Shown: positions 37,142 through 45,234 of the stretch, piece after piece
Position numbering within the stretch: position 1 is the stretch's first letter
How the letters are laid out: each line of letters opens with the position of its first letter
Assembly: GCF_001546855.1 (NCBI RefSeq)
Contig: NZ_KQ958209.1
Span: 1 to 47,417, forward strand
DNA: 47,417 bases
From: Megasphaera sp. MJR8396C
GTDB taxonomy: Bacteria; Bacillota; Negativicutes; Veillonellales; Megasphaeraceae
Direction of reading: 5' to 3'
Made by a program: the position numbers and the translations under genes
Notes under the pieces: generated by a model
Databases searched by the model: none
The model's input: only the letters and a program-made list of their open reading frames with translations
What the model was told of the DNA's origin: nothing

Positions 37142-37870
37142 ATGAAACGGATGATGGATATGTCACTCATTTCCCAAGAAATAGGAAAAAAAATCAGGCT
37201 CTACCGGAAGCGCAGCCATTGGACGATTGAAGAATTAGCCGTTCACATCTATAAGAGCAAGGCCACGGTATCAAAATATGAACGCGGTGAAATTGCGATC
37301 GATATCGAGACCCTCTATGACATTGCCGAAGCCCTTCGGGTTTCTATCGATGACTTGCTGTATCGGGATGCACAGAAGGCGCCGACCGCCTTTTGGGAAG
37401 ACGTGCCGACCTTCTTCAAACATGTGTCCCGCCTCTTTTATTATTACTATGACGGGCGCAGCAACGACGTCGCCCTCAGTGTCATCGACATCTTATCCCG
37501 CCGGCCCGACGGCAGCTTCGCCATCGCCATGTATATGAACTGTGAGAACCCTGAACAGTATCAGAACTGCGAAAACACCTATACCGGCTATATGAAGCAT
37601 TATGACTCCATCACCAATCTGGTCATGGAGCACACCACGTCACCTATGGAGCTCTATATGATCAACATCTTAGCTCCCTTCCTCGATGCGCCTCATAAAT
37701 GGGCGATGGGAAAAGGCATCTCTTTTCGCCCCTTCATGCCCGTTGCCACTAAATTATGGATCAGCAAAAAGCCGGAAAAAATAACGAAGGACTTCGCCGA
37801 TACACTGCGCATTTCAAAAGAAGATATCCGCCTCCTCAAACTGTACAACGCCTTCGTCGTCACGGGCTGA
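37142..37870 (+). CDS. XRE-family transcriptional regulator with unknown C-terminal domain
   Basis: 242 residues. The N-terminal helix-turn-helix (about residues 12-70) reads IGKKIRLYRKRSHWTIEELA, then YKSKATVSKYERGEIAIDIE and LYDIAEALRVSIDDLLY, a typical Cro/C1 fold. The remaining 165 residues match no domain I recognise; they are rich in aromatic residues (FYYYYDG) and may sense a ligand or oligomerise. The start is uncertain: ATGs at 37142 and 37160 are both possible and neither has a strong ribosome binding site. Divergence from the MalY-type gene suggests local control of that unit, as inference only. Confidence 0.85.
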   Translation: MKRMMDMSLISQEIGKKIRLYRKRSHWTIEELAVHIYKSKATVSKYERGEIAIDIETLYDIAEALRVSIDDLLYRDAQKAPTAFWEDVPTFFKHVSRLFYYYYDGRSNDVALSVIDILSRRPDGSFAIAMYMNCENPEQYQNCENTYTGYMKHYDSITNLVMEHTTSPMELYMINILAPFLDAPHKWAMGKGISFRPFMPVATKLWISKKPEKITKDFADTLRISKEDIRLLKLYNAFVVTG

Positions 37871-37931
37871 CAGCCCATTTCGCACCGTCACCCCTTTCTT
37901 CGTTTGGTCATAAAATTGAATACATTTTCCA

Positions 37932-37970
37932 TAAAAAAAGGCCCTGCACTATTCCGAATGCAGGGCCTTT
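37932..37970 (-). terminator. Terminator of the acrylate operon (also usable from the XRE side)
   Basis: Stem AAAGGCCCTGCA / TGCAGGGCCTTT with a 10-nt loop; on the minus strand it runs into seven Ts. It lies about 85 bp after the acyl-CoA dehydrogenase stop codon and between convergent genes. Confidence 0.9.
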
Positions 37971-38053
37971 ATGTAAGCGGTTGTTATCTCATACTATATA
38001 CTATTTCTATACGTGTTTCAAAAGGAGGAGAGTTTGGTTAGGAAACCCTTTGA

Positions 38054-39202
38054 TTATCTGAGGATGGCACCAGAGATGATCATCTGCTGTACCTGGTTAG
38101 TACCTTCATAAATCTGGGTGATCTTAGCATCACGCATGTAGCGTTCAGCCGGATATTCACGAGTGAAGCCGTAGCCGCCGAAAACCTGAACAGCGTCGGT
38201 GGTTACCTGCATAGCGACATCAGAAGCGTACTTCTTAGCGATAGCAGCATCGACAGAGTAGGATTTAACGTCGGGCTGAGCCATCTTCCAAGCAGCCTGA
38301 TATACAGCAAGGCGAGCCGTTTCAATCTTGAGTTTCATATCGGCGAGCATGAAGCTGATAGCCTGGAACTTACCGATCGGTTTGCCGAACTGGGTACGTT
38401 CTTTTGCATACTGGAGAGCTGCATTGTATGCGCCTTCAGCGATGCCGAGAGCCTGAGCGCCGACACCGATACGGCCGCCGTCGAGGGTCATCATAGCGAT
38501 CTTGAAACCTTCTCCTTCTTTACCGAGGAGGTTTTCAGCCGGGATTCTTACGTTCTGGAATACGAGTTCACGCTGTACAGAAGCGCGGATACCCATTTTA
38601 ACTTCTTTCTTGCCGTAGGTGAAGCCTTCCATGCCTTTTTCAACGATGAAAGCGCTCATGCCTTTAGCGCCCTTCGATTTGTCCGTCGAAGCGAAGACAA
38701 CGGTGATATCGGCTTCGCCGCCGTTGGTGTTGAAGACTTTAGAACCGGTCAGGGTGTAGCTGCCGTCTTCGTTCTTAACAGCCGAGGTGGAACCGTTCAA
38801 AGCATCGGTACCGGCATTCGGTTCGGTAAGACCGAAAGCGCCGAGTTTCGTGCCTTCTGCCAAGGGTTTGAGGAATTTGGCTTTCTGTTCAGCCGTGCCA
38901 AATTTCCAGATCGGCCAGGAGCAGAGCATGGTATGTACTTCGAAGCTGAGGGCAATGGAGGGGTCGACTTTAGCGACTTCTTCGCAGGCTACAACGAGGC
39001 TGAGGAAGTCGGCGCCAACGCCGCCATTTTCTTCTTCCCAAGGAATACCGAGAAGGCCGAGAGTGCCCATTTCATCGAGGATAGCGCGGTCAAAAACTTC
39101 TTTTTCATCGCGGTCTTTTACAGTAGGAGCTAATTTTTTTTCAGCAAAATCTTTTGCGAGATTGGCAATATCTTGCTGTAATTCAGAAAGTTTAAAATCC
39201 AT
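38054..39202 (-). CDS. Acyl-CoA dehydrogenase, probable acryloyl-CoA reductase / propionyl-CoA dehydrogenase
   Basis: FAD flavoprotein of 382 residues, close in length and sequence to M. elsdenii butyryl-CoA dehydrogenase as I remember it but clearly a paralogue. Visible are KLGAFGLTEPNAGTDA (FAD and substrate loop), MMTLDGGRIGVGAQALGIAE (residues about 240-260), QVFGGYGFTREYP and the catalytic base Glu in QIYEGTNQVQ near residue 364. As last gene of the lactate cluster it most likely reduces acryloyl-CoA to propionyl-CoA with electrons from an electron-transfer flavoprotein; no etfAB is nearby. AGGAGG precedes the ATG. It is separated from lcdB by 191 bp containing hairpins. Confidence 0.9.
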   Translation of the reverse strand: MDFKLSELQQDIANLAKDFAEKKLAPTVKDRDEKEVFDRAILDEMGTLGLLGIPWEEENGGVGADFLSLVVACEEVAKVDPSIALSFEVHTMLCSWPIWKFGTAEQKAKFLKPLAEGTKLGAFGLTEPNAGTDALNGSTSAVKNEDGSYTLTGSKVFNTNGGEADITVVFASTDKSKGAKGMSAFIVEKGMEGFTYGKKEVKMGIRASVQRELVFQNVRIPAENLLGKEGEGFKIAMMTLDGGRIGVGAQALGIAEGAYNAALQYAKERTQFGKPIGKFQAISFMLADMKLKIETARLAVYQAAWKMAQPDVKSYSVDAAIAKKYASDVAMQVTTDAVQVFGGYGFTREYPAERYMRDAKITQIYEGTNQVQQMIISGAILR

Positions 39203-39246
39203 GATTGAATTTCCTCCTAAAAGATTATGTGTATATCTTTATATTT

Positions 39247-39268
39247 AAAAACGGCGAGGCCGTCTTTA
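39247..39268 (-). terminator. Possible leaky terminator between lcdB and the acyl-CoA dehydrogenase gene
   Basis: Minus-strand stem ACGGC-CTC-GCCGT flanked by A and T runs (AAAG before, TTTTAAAT after). The short stem suggests incomplete termination or an RNA-processing site within the operon. Confidence 0.5.
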
Positions 39269-39287
39269 AAGCATCATTGATAGCCCA

Positions 39288-39308
39288 AAGCCCGCTTGAA
39301 ACGGGCTT
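39288..39308 (-). other. Second hairpin between lcdB and the acyl-CoA dehydrogenase gene
   Basis: Inverted repeat AAGCCCG / CGGGCTT with a 7-nt loop and no long T-run, so it is more likely a stability or processing element than a terminator. Confidence 0.5.
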
Positions 39309-39393
39309 CAAGCTATGCAGCCTGCCAGGGACGACAGGTGTATGTTATGTGGCCGGCTCCTCACGGGGTCCCGCCCAAGTGAAACCAAAAGGC

Positions 39394-40512
39394 TTAGAGA
39401 ATTTCCGAGAAGGCCTGGATACGCGTACGGAGCTGTTCCAAGGACGGCGATTCGATATCGAGGTCGAGGACGGTGTAGCGGACGCCGGCAGCTTCGAATT
39501 CCGGTTTGTAAATCGGATAGTCAAATTCTTCAGGATCGCAGAAACGCATCATGCAGACGACGACGGCGTCGGCATTGTATTTCTTGGTCATGTCGATGAG
39601 CATCTGTCCACGCGGTTTGTCCGGGTTCAGTGCCAGGGGGCAGCCGTCGAAGTCCTGCCACTGCTGGGCAAGCTGTTCCAAAGGATCGATACCGGACGGT
39701 ACATCCGTGCGGAACTGACGGGATTCCTGAGCCAGGTCATCGGCGACGACGGCGATGTTGAATTCGCTGAAGATATCGAGGAATTCATCCGGTTCGGCCA
39801 TGATGCCCGAAAGGACGACTTTCTTACCATTCCACGGCTGTACCGGTTCTTTTTTGACAGCGTCGATGAGCTGACGAACCAGGGCCGTGTGTTCAGCTTT
39901 GTCCATGAACCAACGAGCTTTGATGACGTCGTGACGTTTTACCGGCGTGAAGATCTGCGGGTACTGAGCAGCGAGGTCGCAGAATTCGCGCATGGTGCGG
40001 CGGTTTTCATTGTATACGTTGATAGCTTCCTGGATGGCAAGGTCGGAAATCTTGACGCCGAGGATGCGTTCCAATTCAGAGCGGACGTGTTCGTATTCGG
40101 CTTTGAGGAAGTCGACAGCCGGGCGGATCTTACGGTTCTGAGGATGGGTAAAGACGATGACCGGAGCCTTGCCGTGCCATTTCTGGCTCATGCAGCGAAG
40201 GGTATCGCAGGGAACGGAAAAGATGACGGCGTCGAGGCAGTCATAGGTACCGTTGAGCTGGAGTTCCATATCGGCCTGCATCAAAGAACAAGCAAAGGGA
40301 GGCAGATAGGTACGAGCGGCTGCGATCTGCGGCTTCTGGGCACCGAACATGCCTACAGGGAGACAGCCGGCAGCGTATACGATTTCTTCCGGAGCATAGT
40401 AAGGCATCATGCCGACCAGGCGTTTGCCCTGGCTTTTATAGTTTAAAACCGTCTTTTGAGGATGGTTGGATACTTCTTGAAATTTGCTGATAAGTTCATC
40501 AATCTGACTCAT
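39394..40512 (-). CDS. lcdB: (R)-lactoyl-CoA dehydratase, beta subunit (HgdB/FldC family)
   Basis: One of two iron-sulfur subunits of the 2-hydroxyacyl-CoA dehydratase, here proposed to turn lactoyl-CoA into acryloyl-CoA by a ketyl-radical route. The 372 residues show the family start EIVYAAGCLPVGMFGAQ (Cys50), PPFACSLMQ (Cys75), FSVPCDTLRCMSQ (Cys102 and Cys107), the GIMAEPDEFLDIF segment and VVVCMMRFCDPEEFDYP near residue 325. Three of these cysteines should bind a [4Fe-4S] cluster. Its ATG overlaps the lcdA stop codon by one base (TAATG) with GGAGG just upstream, so synthesis is probably coupled. Lactate specificity is inferred from pct and lctP. Confidence 0.92.
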   Translation of the reverse strand: MSQIDELISKFQEVSNHPQKTVLNYKSQGKRLVGMMPYYAPEEIVYAAGCLPVGMFGAQKPQIAAARTYLPPFACSLMQADMELQLNGTYDCLDAVIFSVPCDTLRCMSQKWHGKAPVIVFTHPQNRKIRPAVDFLKAEYEHVRSELERILGVKISDLAIQEAINVYNENRRTMREFCDLAAQYPQIFTPVKRHDVIKARWFMDKAEHTALVRQLIDAVKKEPVQPWNGKKVVLSGIMAEPDEFLDIFSEFNIAVVADDLAQESRQFRTDVPSGIDPLEQLAQQWQDFDGCPLALNPDKPRGQMLIDMTKKYNADAVVVCMMRFCDPEEFDYPIYKPEFEAAGVRYTVLDLDIESPSLEQLRTRIQAFSEIL

Positions 40513-41798
40513 TAGTGATTTCCTCCTTCACTGGCTTTTTTGTCTGCCATCATTTCGGTCAAAGCTTCGACACGGGTATCGAACTGAGCTTCTGAGAAGT
40601 TGCGGGCATCGGTCTGGTCACCGTCAAAGATGACGTACGGTACGCCGAGGTTCTTCTGAACGCGCTGGCCGCCTTCGTTGTTGAGGAGGCTCATGTTCTT
40701 GCAGGAACGGTTCTGATGCATGATCAGGCCGTCGCAGTTGCCGTCGCGGACGACTTTTTCAAGAACGGCACCACGCTGTTCGAGGCAGCAGTTGATGTAC
40801 GTGCGGGAATAAGCTTCTGCCATGGATTCGAGGTTGCCCGGTTCGTAAGAAACGTCCCACATGCCAGGATAAGCCGAACCGGTCATGAGAGCGCCCTGGC
40901 CCTTCAGTTCTTTAAAGGTGTGGCCGAGAGCGATCCAAACGGCAATGCCTTCCCAGGTAACACGGGATTTTTCATTGTCGCCGAAAGCCCATTTCTTGTT
41001 GGCAACTTTTTCATCCAATTCTTTGAGGAATTTGTTGAACGTGATTTCAGAGTAGTTTAAGGAACGAGCGGCAACGGCGAGGCCCATGTAGTTGAAGAGG
41101 TCAAAGCCGTTGAGCGGCGACGGTTTATATTTGAAGTAGGTTGCGATTTTATTCCAGGCAGCGATGGAGCGCTGAGTCTGTTTCTGAACTTCAAAGAATT
41201 TTTCATAGTCAAAGGGACGGCCGCAGAGTTCTTCGAGCTGAGAAATAGCATGTTTGAATTCGCCGACGATGTACTGTTTTGCGTGTTTCGTAACCGGGAA
41301 TTCATGGTTGAACGGTACGTCGATGTTGATGAGAGGAACGTTCAGTTCTTTAGCCAGGTTTTCATACCATTTGAGGAGGGTATTGCAAATATTGTTGCAG
41401 GTGAGGACGACGTCCGGAAGGGGAATGGGAGAAGCCGGCGAATTTTTCAAAGCTTCCGGCGTTTTACCCGTAAGGGCTTCCTGTTTGATGAGTTCCATGT
41501 AGCCCATGTTGACCCGGCAGTAGGAACAGATATCCTGGTTATAGCCTTTGTTTTCAGCAACTTCGAGCATAGCCGGAGCGCCGTGACGGGCACCGATGCC
41601 GGCAGCGTGGGTTTCCGGATATACGATGGCAATATCCATAGCCGTGCAAAATTCCGGAGGTGCTACCGAAGCGGACCAGCAAACGAGGCGGCCTTCTTTT
41701 TTAGCTTTGCGTGCGTCTTCATCGACTTTCGGCAAGAAGTAACCAAGGGCGTCCTTGGCGCTCATGCTTTCAATATCTACTGTTTTTTCTTCACTCAT
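40512..41798 (-). CDS. lcdA: (R)-lactoyl-CoA dehydratase, alpha subunit (HgdA/FldB family)
   Basis: Partner of LcdB; 428 residues. Cysteines sit in RLVCWSASVAPPEFC (Cys40 and 51), ICSYCRVNMGY (Cys91 and 94) and VVLTCNNICNTL (Cys134 and 138); three of them would hold the [4Fe-4S] cluster that receives the activating electron. Later family landmarks are GSAYPGMWDVSYEPG and GLIMHQNRSCKNMSL. Both subunits are cytoplasmic and oxygen-sensitive in the family. It lies 21 bp after lcdC and overlaps lcdB by one base. Relatives act on 2-hydroxyglutaryl-, 2-hydroxyisocaproyl- or phenyllactyl-CoA; the lactate-specific context makes lactoyl-CoA the best guess. Confidence 0.92.
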   Translation of the reverse strand: MSEEKTVDIESMSAKDALGYFLPKVDEDARKAKKEGRLVCWSASVAPPEFCTAMDIAIVYPETHAAGIGARHGAPAMLEVAENKGYNQDICSYCRVNMGYMELIKQEALTGKTPEALKNSPASPIPLPDVVLTCNNICNTLLKWYENLAKELNVPLINIDVPFNHEFPVTKHAKQYIVGEFKHAISQLEELCGRPFDYEKFFEVQKQTQRSIAAWNKIATYFKYKPSPLNGFDLFNYMGLAVAARSLNYSEITFNKFLKELDEKVANKKWAFGDNEKSRVTWEGIAVWIALGHTFKELKGQGALMTGSAYPGMWDVSYEPGNLESMAEAYSRTYINCCLEQRGAVLEKVVRDGNCDGLIMHQNRSCKNMSLLNNEGGQRVQKNLGVPYVIFDGDQTDARNFSEAQFDTRVEALTEMMADKKASEGGNH

Positions 41799-41819
41799 GA
41801 TTCTGTTCTCTCCTTTGAC

Positions 41820-42596
41820 TTATTTCTTGATTTTATCATAAGCAATCAGAGCGGCTCCCAAGGCGCCAACGGCCTGAGGATGAAGGGCTACTCTGACAGG
41901 GATACCTAATTCTTTCGATACGGCATCTACGACACCGGGGTCGCGGGAACCGCCGCCGGTCATGGTCAGGTCGCTGCCGACACCGACGCGGCGCACGAGG
42001 GCGCAGGCCTTAGCGGCAATGGACTGATGGACACCGGCTACGATGTCTTCTTTCGGGATGTTCTTCGACAAAAGGGAAATGACTTCCGATTCGGCAAAGA
42101 CCGTGCAGGTACTGCTGACAGCGGCAGGATGCTTCGATTTGAAGTACCAGTCCCCCATTTCAGACATGGGGATTTCCAGTACCTTGGACATGACGTCGAG
42201 GAAACGGCCCGTACCGGCAGCGCACTTGTCGTTCATGGCGAACTGCATGACCAGGCCCTGACTGTTGAGCTTAATCGACTTGACGTCCTGGCCGCCGATA
42301 TCGAGGATGGTCGTCGTGCCCGGGCATTCAAAGAGGGCACCTTTCGCATGGCAGGTAATTTCGCTGACTTCGCCTTTGGCGCAGTCGACATTAAAGCGGC
42401 CGTAGCCGGTGGCGATAATATTCGCCATATCTTCTATCTTTAAGTTCGTCTTTTCAAAGACTTCGTCCAAGACCCGTTCCGGACCGGATGAACCGGTACC
42501 GATTTCAACGACGGCCTGGGCAATGATTTTCTTACCGTCTTCCAAAATGACGGCTTTCGAAGAAGACGAACCAACATCGATTCCGAGAGTATACAT
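41820..42596 (-). CDS. lcdC: 2-hydroxyacyl-CoA dehydratase activator (HgdC/CompD type)
   Basis: ATP-dependent one-electron activator of the dehydratase, 258 residues, ASKHA (actin/hexokinase) fold. Seen are the phosphate loop GIDVGSSSSK at residues 5-14, the second phosphate motif LDIGGQDVKSIKL, NDKCAAGTGRFLD and SSTCTVFAESE. Cys125 and Cys164 are the two cysteines that, from each subunit of the homodimer, share one [4Fe-4S] cluster. A GTG nine bases upstream is in frame, but AAAGGTG lies 6 nt before the ATG at 42596. It is placed before lcdA (21 bp) and after the tandem VOC gene (24 bp), clearly in one operon. Confidence 0.94.
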   Translation of the reverse strand: MYTLGIDVGSSSSKAVILEDGKKIIAQAVVEIGTGSSGPERVLDEVFEKTNLKIEDMANIIATGYGRFNVDCAKGEVSEITCHAKGALFECPGTTTILDIGGQDVKSIKLNSQGLVMQFAMNDKCAAGTGRFLDVMSKVLEIPMSEMGDWYFKSKHPAAVSSTCTVFAESEVISLLSKNIPKEDIVAGVHQSIAAKACALVRRVGVGSDLTMTGGGSRDPGVVDAVSKELGIPVRVALHPQAVGALGAALIAYDKIKK

Positions 42597-42620
42597 GATG
42601 GTCACCTTTTTTCACAAAAA

Positions 42621-43535
42621 TCAATTCTGAAACGGATTGGGATTGCTGCGATTAATGGGCGCAACGGTTTGGACGTATTCGACGAGGATGCCGGCGTCCG
42701 TGCTGGGACGGCGGAAGTTGACAACGATGTCGTCTGTGCCTTGAACGGCTTTCTTTTCCAGCATGCAGCCCGGCTGCTGGCCTTCCATGATCTGCCGTAC
42801 CTTTTCGACGTCGTCGACTTCAAAGGCGATGTGGGCAATGCCGCCCTTGCCGTGATTGAAGTCCTTCAAGACGCCTTCGCGAGGAATGATGAATTCAATG
42901 GGCGTGCTGTTTTTATCTTTCTTGGTAAAGATGAGGTCGGCATGGTAGGCGTCGACGAAGCCGGAATAGTCGACTTCAAGGCCGTTGGTTTCTATGAAAT
43001 CATGAGCCTTTTCCAAAGTCGGCAGGACGATGCCAATATGGTGAAGACGCATGGGGTGCCACGGTTCGCGAAGCTTTCCCTTTTCGGCCCCCATGGCTTT
43101 TACGAAAGGATCTTCGCCACGTCCCGTAATGGGCGCCGTCGTCTGAACGTATTCGACGAGGATGCCCTGGTTGGTCGAAGGACGGCGGAAGTTGACGATG
43201 ATATCATCCGTCCCCTGGACGGCCTTCTGTTCGAGCATGCAGCCCGGGCAGTTGGCTTCCATTTCTTTACGGACGCCTTCGACGTCGTCGACTTCAAAGG
43301 CGATGTGGGCGATGCCGCCGCGGCCGCCGTTGAATTTGGTGAGGACGCCGGAGTGCGGGATGATCATTTCGATAGGGCTTGCATAATCACCGAATTTGGT
43401 AAAGATGAGGTCGGCCTGGTAAGCGTCGACGTAGCCGGCATAGTCGATTTCAAGGCCGTTATTCTGCATGAATTGATGGGCTTTTTCTAACGTCGGCAAG
43501 ACGATGCCTACGTGATGGAGTCTCATTGGTTTCAT
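42621..43535 (-). CDS. Tandem VOC-domain protein, proposed lactoyl-CoA epimerase
   Basis: 304 residues made of two vicinal-oxygen-chelate domains (about 4-136 and 162-294) joined by a 25-residue linker; by hand count 100 of 133 aligned positions are identical. Both resemble methylmalonyl-CoA epimerase (HHVGIVLPTLEKA, IAHIAFEVDDVE, GILVEYVQT). The four expected metal ligands are kept twice: His8, Glu56, His77, Glu128 and His166, Glu214, His235, Glu286. Usual epimerases are single-domain (about 140 residues) dimers. It lies between pct and lcdC with gaps of 28 and 24 bp. The acrylate route, unlike the succinate route, has no methylmalonyl-CoA, so I infer C2 epimerisation of lactoyl-CoA. AAAGGAG precedes the ATG. 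Confidence 0.85.
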   Translation of the reverse strand: MKPMRLHHVGIVLPTLEKAHQFMQNNGLEIDYAGYVDAYQADLIFTKFGDYASPIEMIIPHSGVLTKFNGGRGGIAHIAFEVDDVEGVRKEMEANCPGCMLEQKAVQGTDDIIVNFRRPSTNQGILVEYVQTTAPITGRGEDPFVKAMGAEKGKLREPWHPMRLHHIGIVLPTLEKAHDFIETNGLEVDYSGFVDAYHADLIFTKKDKNSTPIEFIIPREGVLKDFNHGKGGIAHIAFEVDDVEKVRQIMEGQQPGCMLEKKAVQGTDDIVVNFRRPSTDAGILVEYVQTVAPINRSNPNPFQN

Positions 43536-43563
43536 AGTAAGGTCTCCTTTATGGCGAGAAGCT

Positions 43564-45117
43564 TTATTTTTTCAGTCCCATGGGGCCGTCCTGGAAGATG
43601 CGGGCGTCCATGGTTTTGGGGTTGTTAATAATCGGTTTGAAGTCCATGTGAGCTAAGATATCTTTTTCGATATCGATGCCCGGTGCGACTTCGACGAGGG
43701 CCAAGCCGTCTTTGGTCAATTCAAAGACGCAGCGTTCGGTGATGTAGAGGACGCGCTTGCCATTGCGAGCGGCGTAGGAACCGTTGAAGGTAATCTGATC
43801 GACGGCTTTGATGAATTTCTTGGACTTGCCTTCTTTAAGGATCTTGACCTTGCCGTCTTCTACAGCGACTTTCAGGCCGCCGGCCGTAAAGGTGCCACAG
43901 AAGAAGACGTTTTTGGTCTGCTGAGAAATATTCGGGAAGCCGCCGCAGCCGGCAACGTGGGTACCAAACTTGCTGACGTTGATGTTGCCCGTGCTGTCGC
44001 ACTGAGCCAGGCCCAGATAAGCCATATCCAAGCCGCCGCCATCGTAGAAGTCGAACTGATACGTATGGTCGATGATGGCATCGGCATTGCGGGAAGAACC
44101 GAATCGAACGCCGCCCTGCGGTACGCCGCCGATGGCACCGCCTTCGACGGTCAGGGTAATCGTATCGGCGATTCCTTCTTCACCGGCAACGGAGGCAACG
44201 TATTCCGGAGCGCCGACGCCGAGGTTGACGACGGCGTTTTCAGTCAGTTCCAAAGCGCCGCGGCGACCGATGATTTTCTTGGCACTCATGGGGAGTACTT
44301 CATCAGCAGCGCCTTCCGGGGCACGGTGTTCACCGCTTAAGGACGGATCGTACTGACAGTCATAGGTCTGCTGATGATCTTCCGGAGCGGCGATGACGAC
44401 ATCGTCGACATAGATACCGGGGATCTTGACCATCCGCGGGTCGAGGCTGCCGTGAGCGACGACGTCTTTGACCTGGACGACGACTTTACCGCCACAGTTG
44501 TGAACGGCCTGGGCTACGGAAATGCTTTCAAAGGGCCCGATTTCTTCATCCATGGTAATGTTGCCCGATTCATCGGCATAGGTACCGCGGAGGAAAGCAA
44601 CCTGTACGGGGAAGGTCGGATAGAAAAGCTGTTCATGGCCTTCGACTTCAATCAGTTTAACTAAGTCTTCCTTGGTGACGTCATTCAGTTTGCCGCCGAG
44701 CTGACGGGGATCCAAGAAGGTTTCCAAACCGATATCGGTGAAGACGCCGAGCTTATGACCGGCCAAAGCACGGAACCAATGAACGAGGGTGCCTTGAGAA
44801 AAGTTATAGGCTTCGATTTTATTATCGACAGCCAACTGCCCGATTGCCGGTACGGTCTGCCAATGACCGATGATGGCCCGTTTCAAAAGGCCCGTATGAG
44901 CCAGGTGTTCGGCAGCGCGGCCGTCGCGAATCCCTTGCGAACCTGCGTAAATATAGGTAAGGTTCTGCGGTTTGTTCGTTTCCAAAAACCGTTTTTCCAA
45001 GGCTTTGGTCAACGCTTCCGGATGGGCGCTGCTGACAAACCCGATCGATGTGATCGTATCGTTATCCTTTACCAGCTGAGCTGCTTGTTCAGCCGTAATG
45101 ATTTTAACTTTTCTCAT
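43564..45117 (-). CDS. pct: Propionate CoA-transferase
   Basis: Moves CoA from propionyl-CoA or acetyl-CoA to lactate, giving lactoyl-CoA and closing the acrylate cycle. At 517 residues it has the same length as M. elsdenii Pct and, as I recall that sequence, differs at only scattered positions. Features include TSIGFVSSAHPEALTKALEK at the N-terminus, GGKVVVQVKDVVAHGSLDPR in the middle, and VVNLGVGAPEYVASVAGEEG, where the Glu near residue 305 is the probable thioester-forming nucleophile. A seven-codon upstream extension is in frame, but the ATG at 45117 matches the known protein and lies downstream of GGAGG. First gene after the promoter at 45206-45234. Confidence 0.96.
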   Translation of the reverse strand: MRKVKIITAEQAAQLVKDNDTITSIGFVSSAHPEALTKALEKRFLETNKPQNLTYIYAGSQGIRDGRAAEHLAHTGLLKRAIIGHWQTVPAIGQLAVDNKIEAYNFSQGTLVHWFRALAGHKLGVFTDIGLETFLDPRQLGGKLNDVTKEDLVKLIEVEGHEQLFYPTFPVQVAFLRGTYADESGNITMDEEIGPFESISVAQAVHNCGGKVVVQVKDVVAHGSLDPRMVKIPGIYVDDVVIAAPEDHQQTYDCQYDPSLSGEHRAPEGAADEVLPMSAKKIIGRRGALELTENAVVNLGVGAPEYVASVAGEEGIADTITLTVEGGAIGGVPQGGVRFGSSRNADAIIDHTYQFDFYDGGGLDMAYLGLAQCDSTGNINVSKFGTHVAGCGGFPNISQQTKNVFFCGTFTAGGLKVAVEDGKVKILKEGKSKKFIKAVDQITFNGSYAARNGKRVLYITERCVFELTKDGLALVEVAPGIDIEKDILAHMDFKPIINNPKTMDARIFQDGPMGLKK

Positions 45118-45205
45118 TCCCCTGATTGCCTCCTGCATATTGAATGGTTCGACGTGCGTCGTTCATTCTTTGTGAAAATTTTCCATATCCCAATTACTTA
45201 ATAGA

Positions 45206-45234
45206 ATGATATCACTTAAAATCGATAACGTCAA
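45206..45234 (-). promoter_or_regulatory. Promoter of pct-VOC-lcdCAB(-acd)
   Basis: Minus-strand TTGACG (45229-45234), a 17-bp spacer and TATCAT (45206-45211), with start near 45199 and a leader of about 80 nt. It gives the acrylate genes their own transcript, separate from lctP. Confidence 0.75.

Noticed and set aside
42621-43535. Ordinary methylmalonyl-CoA epimerase of the succinate-propionate route
   Set aside because: No mutase, decarboxylase or cobalamin genes are near, the protein is a two-domain fusion, and it sits inside an acrylate-pathway operon; kept only as the alternative to the lactoyl-CoA epimerase idea.
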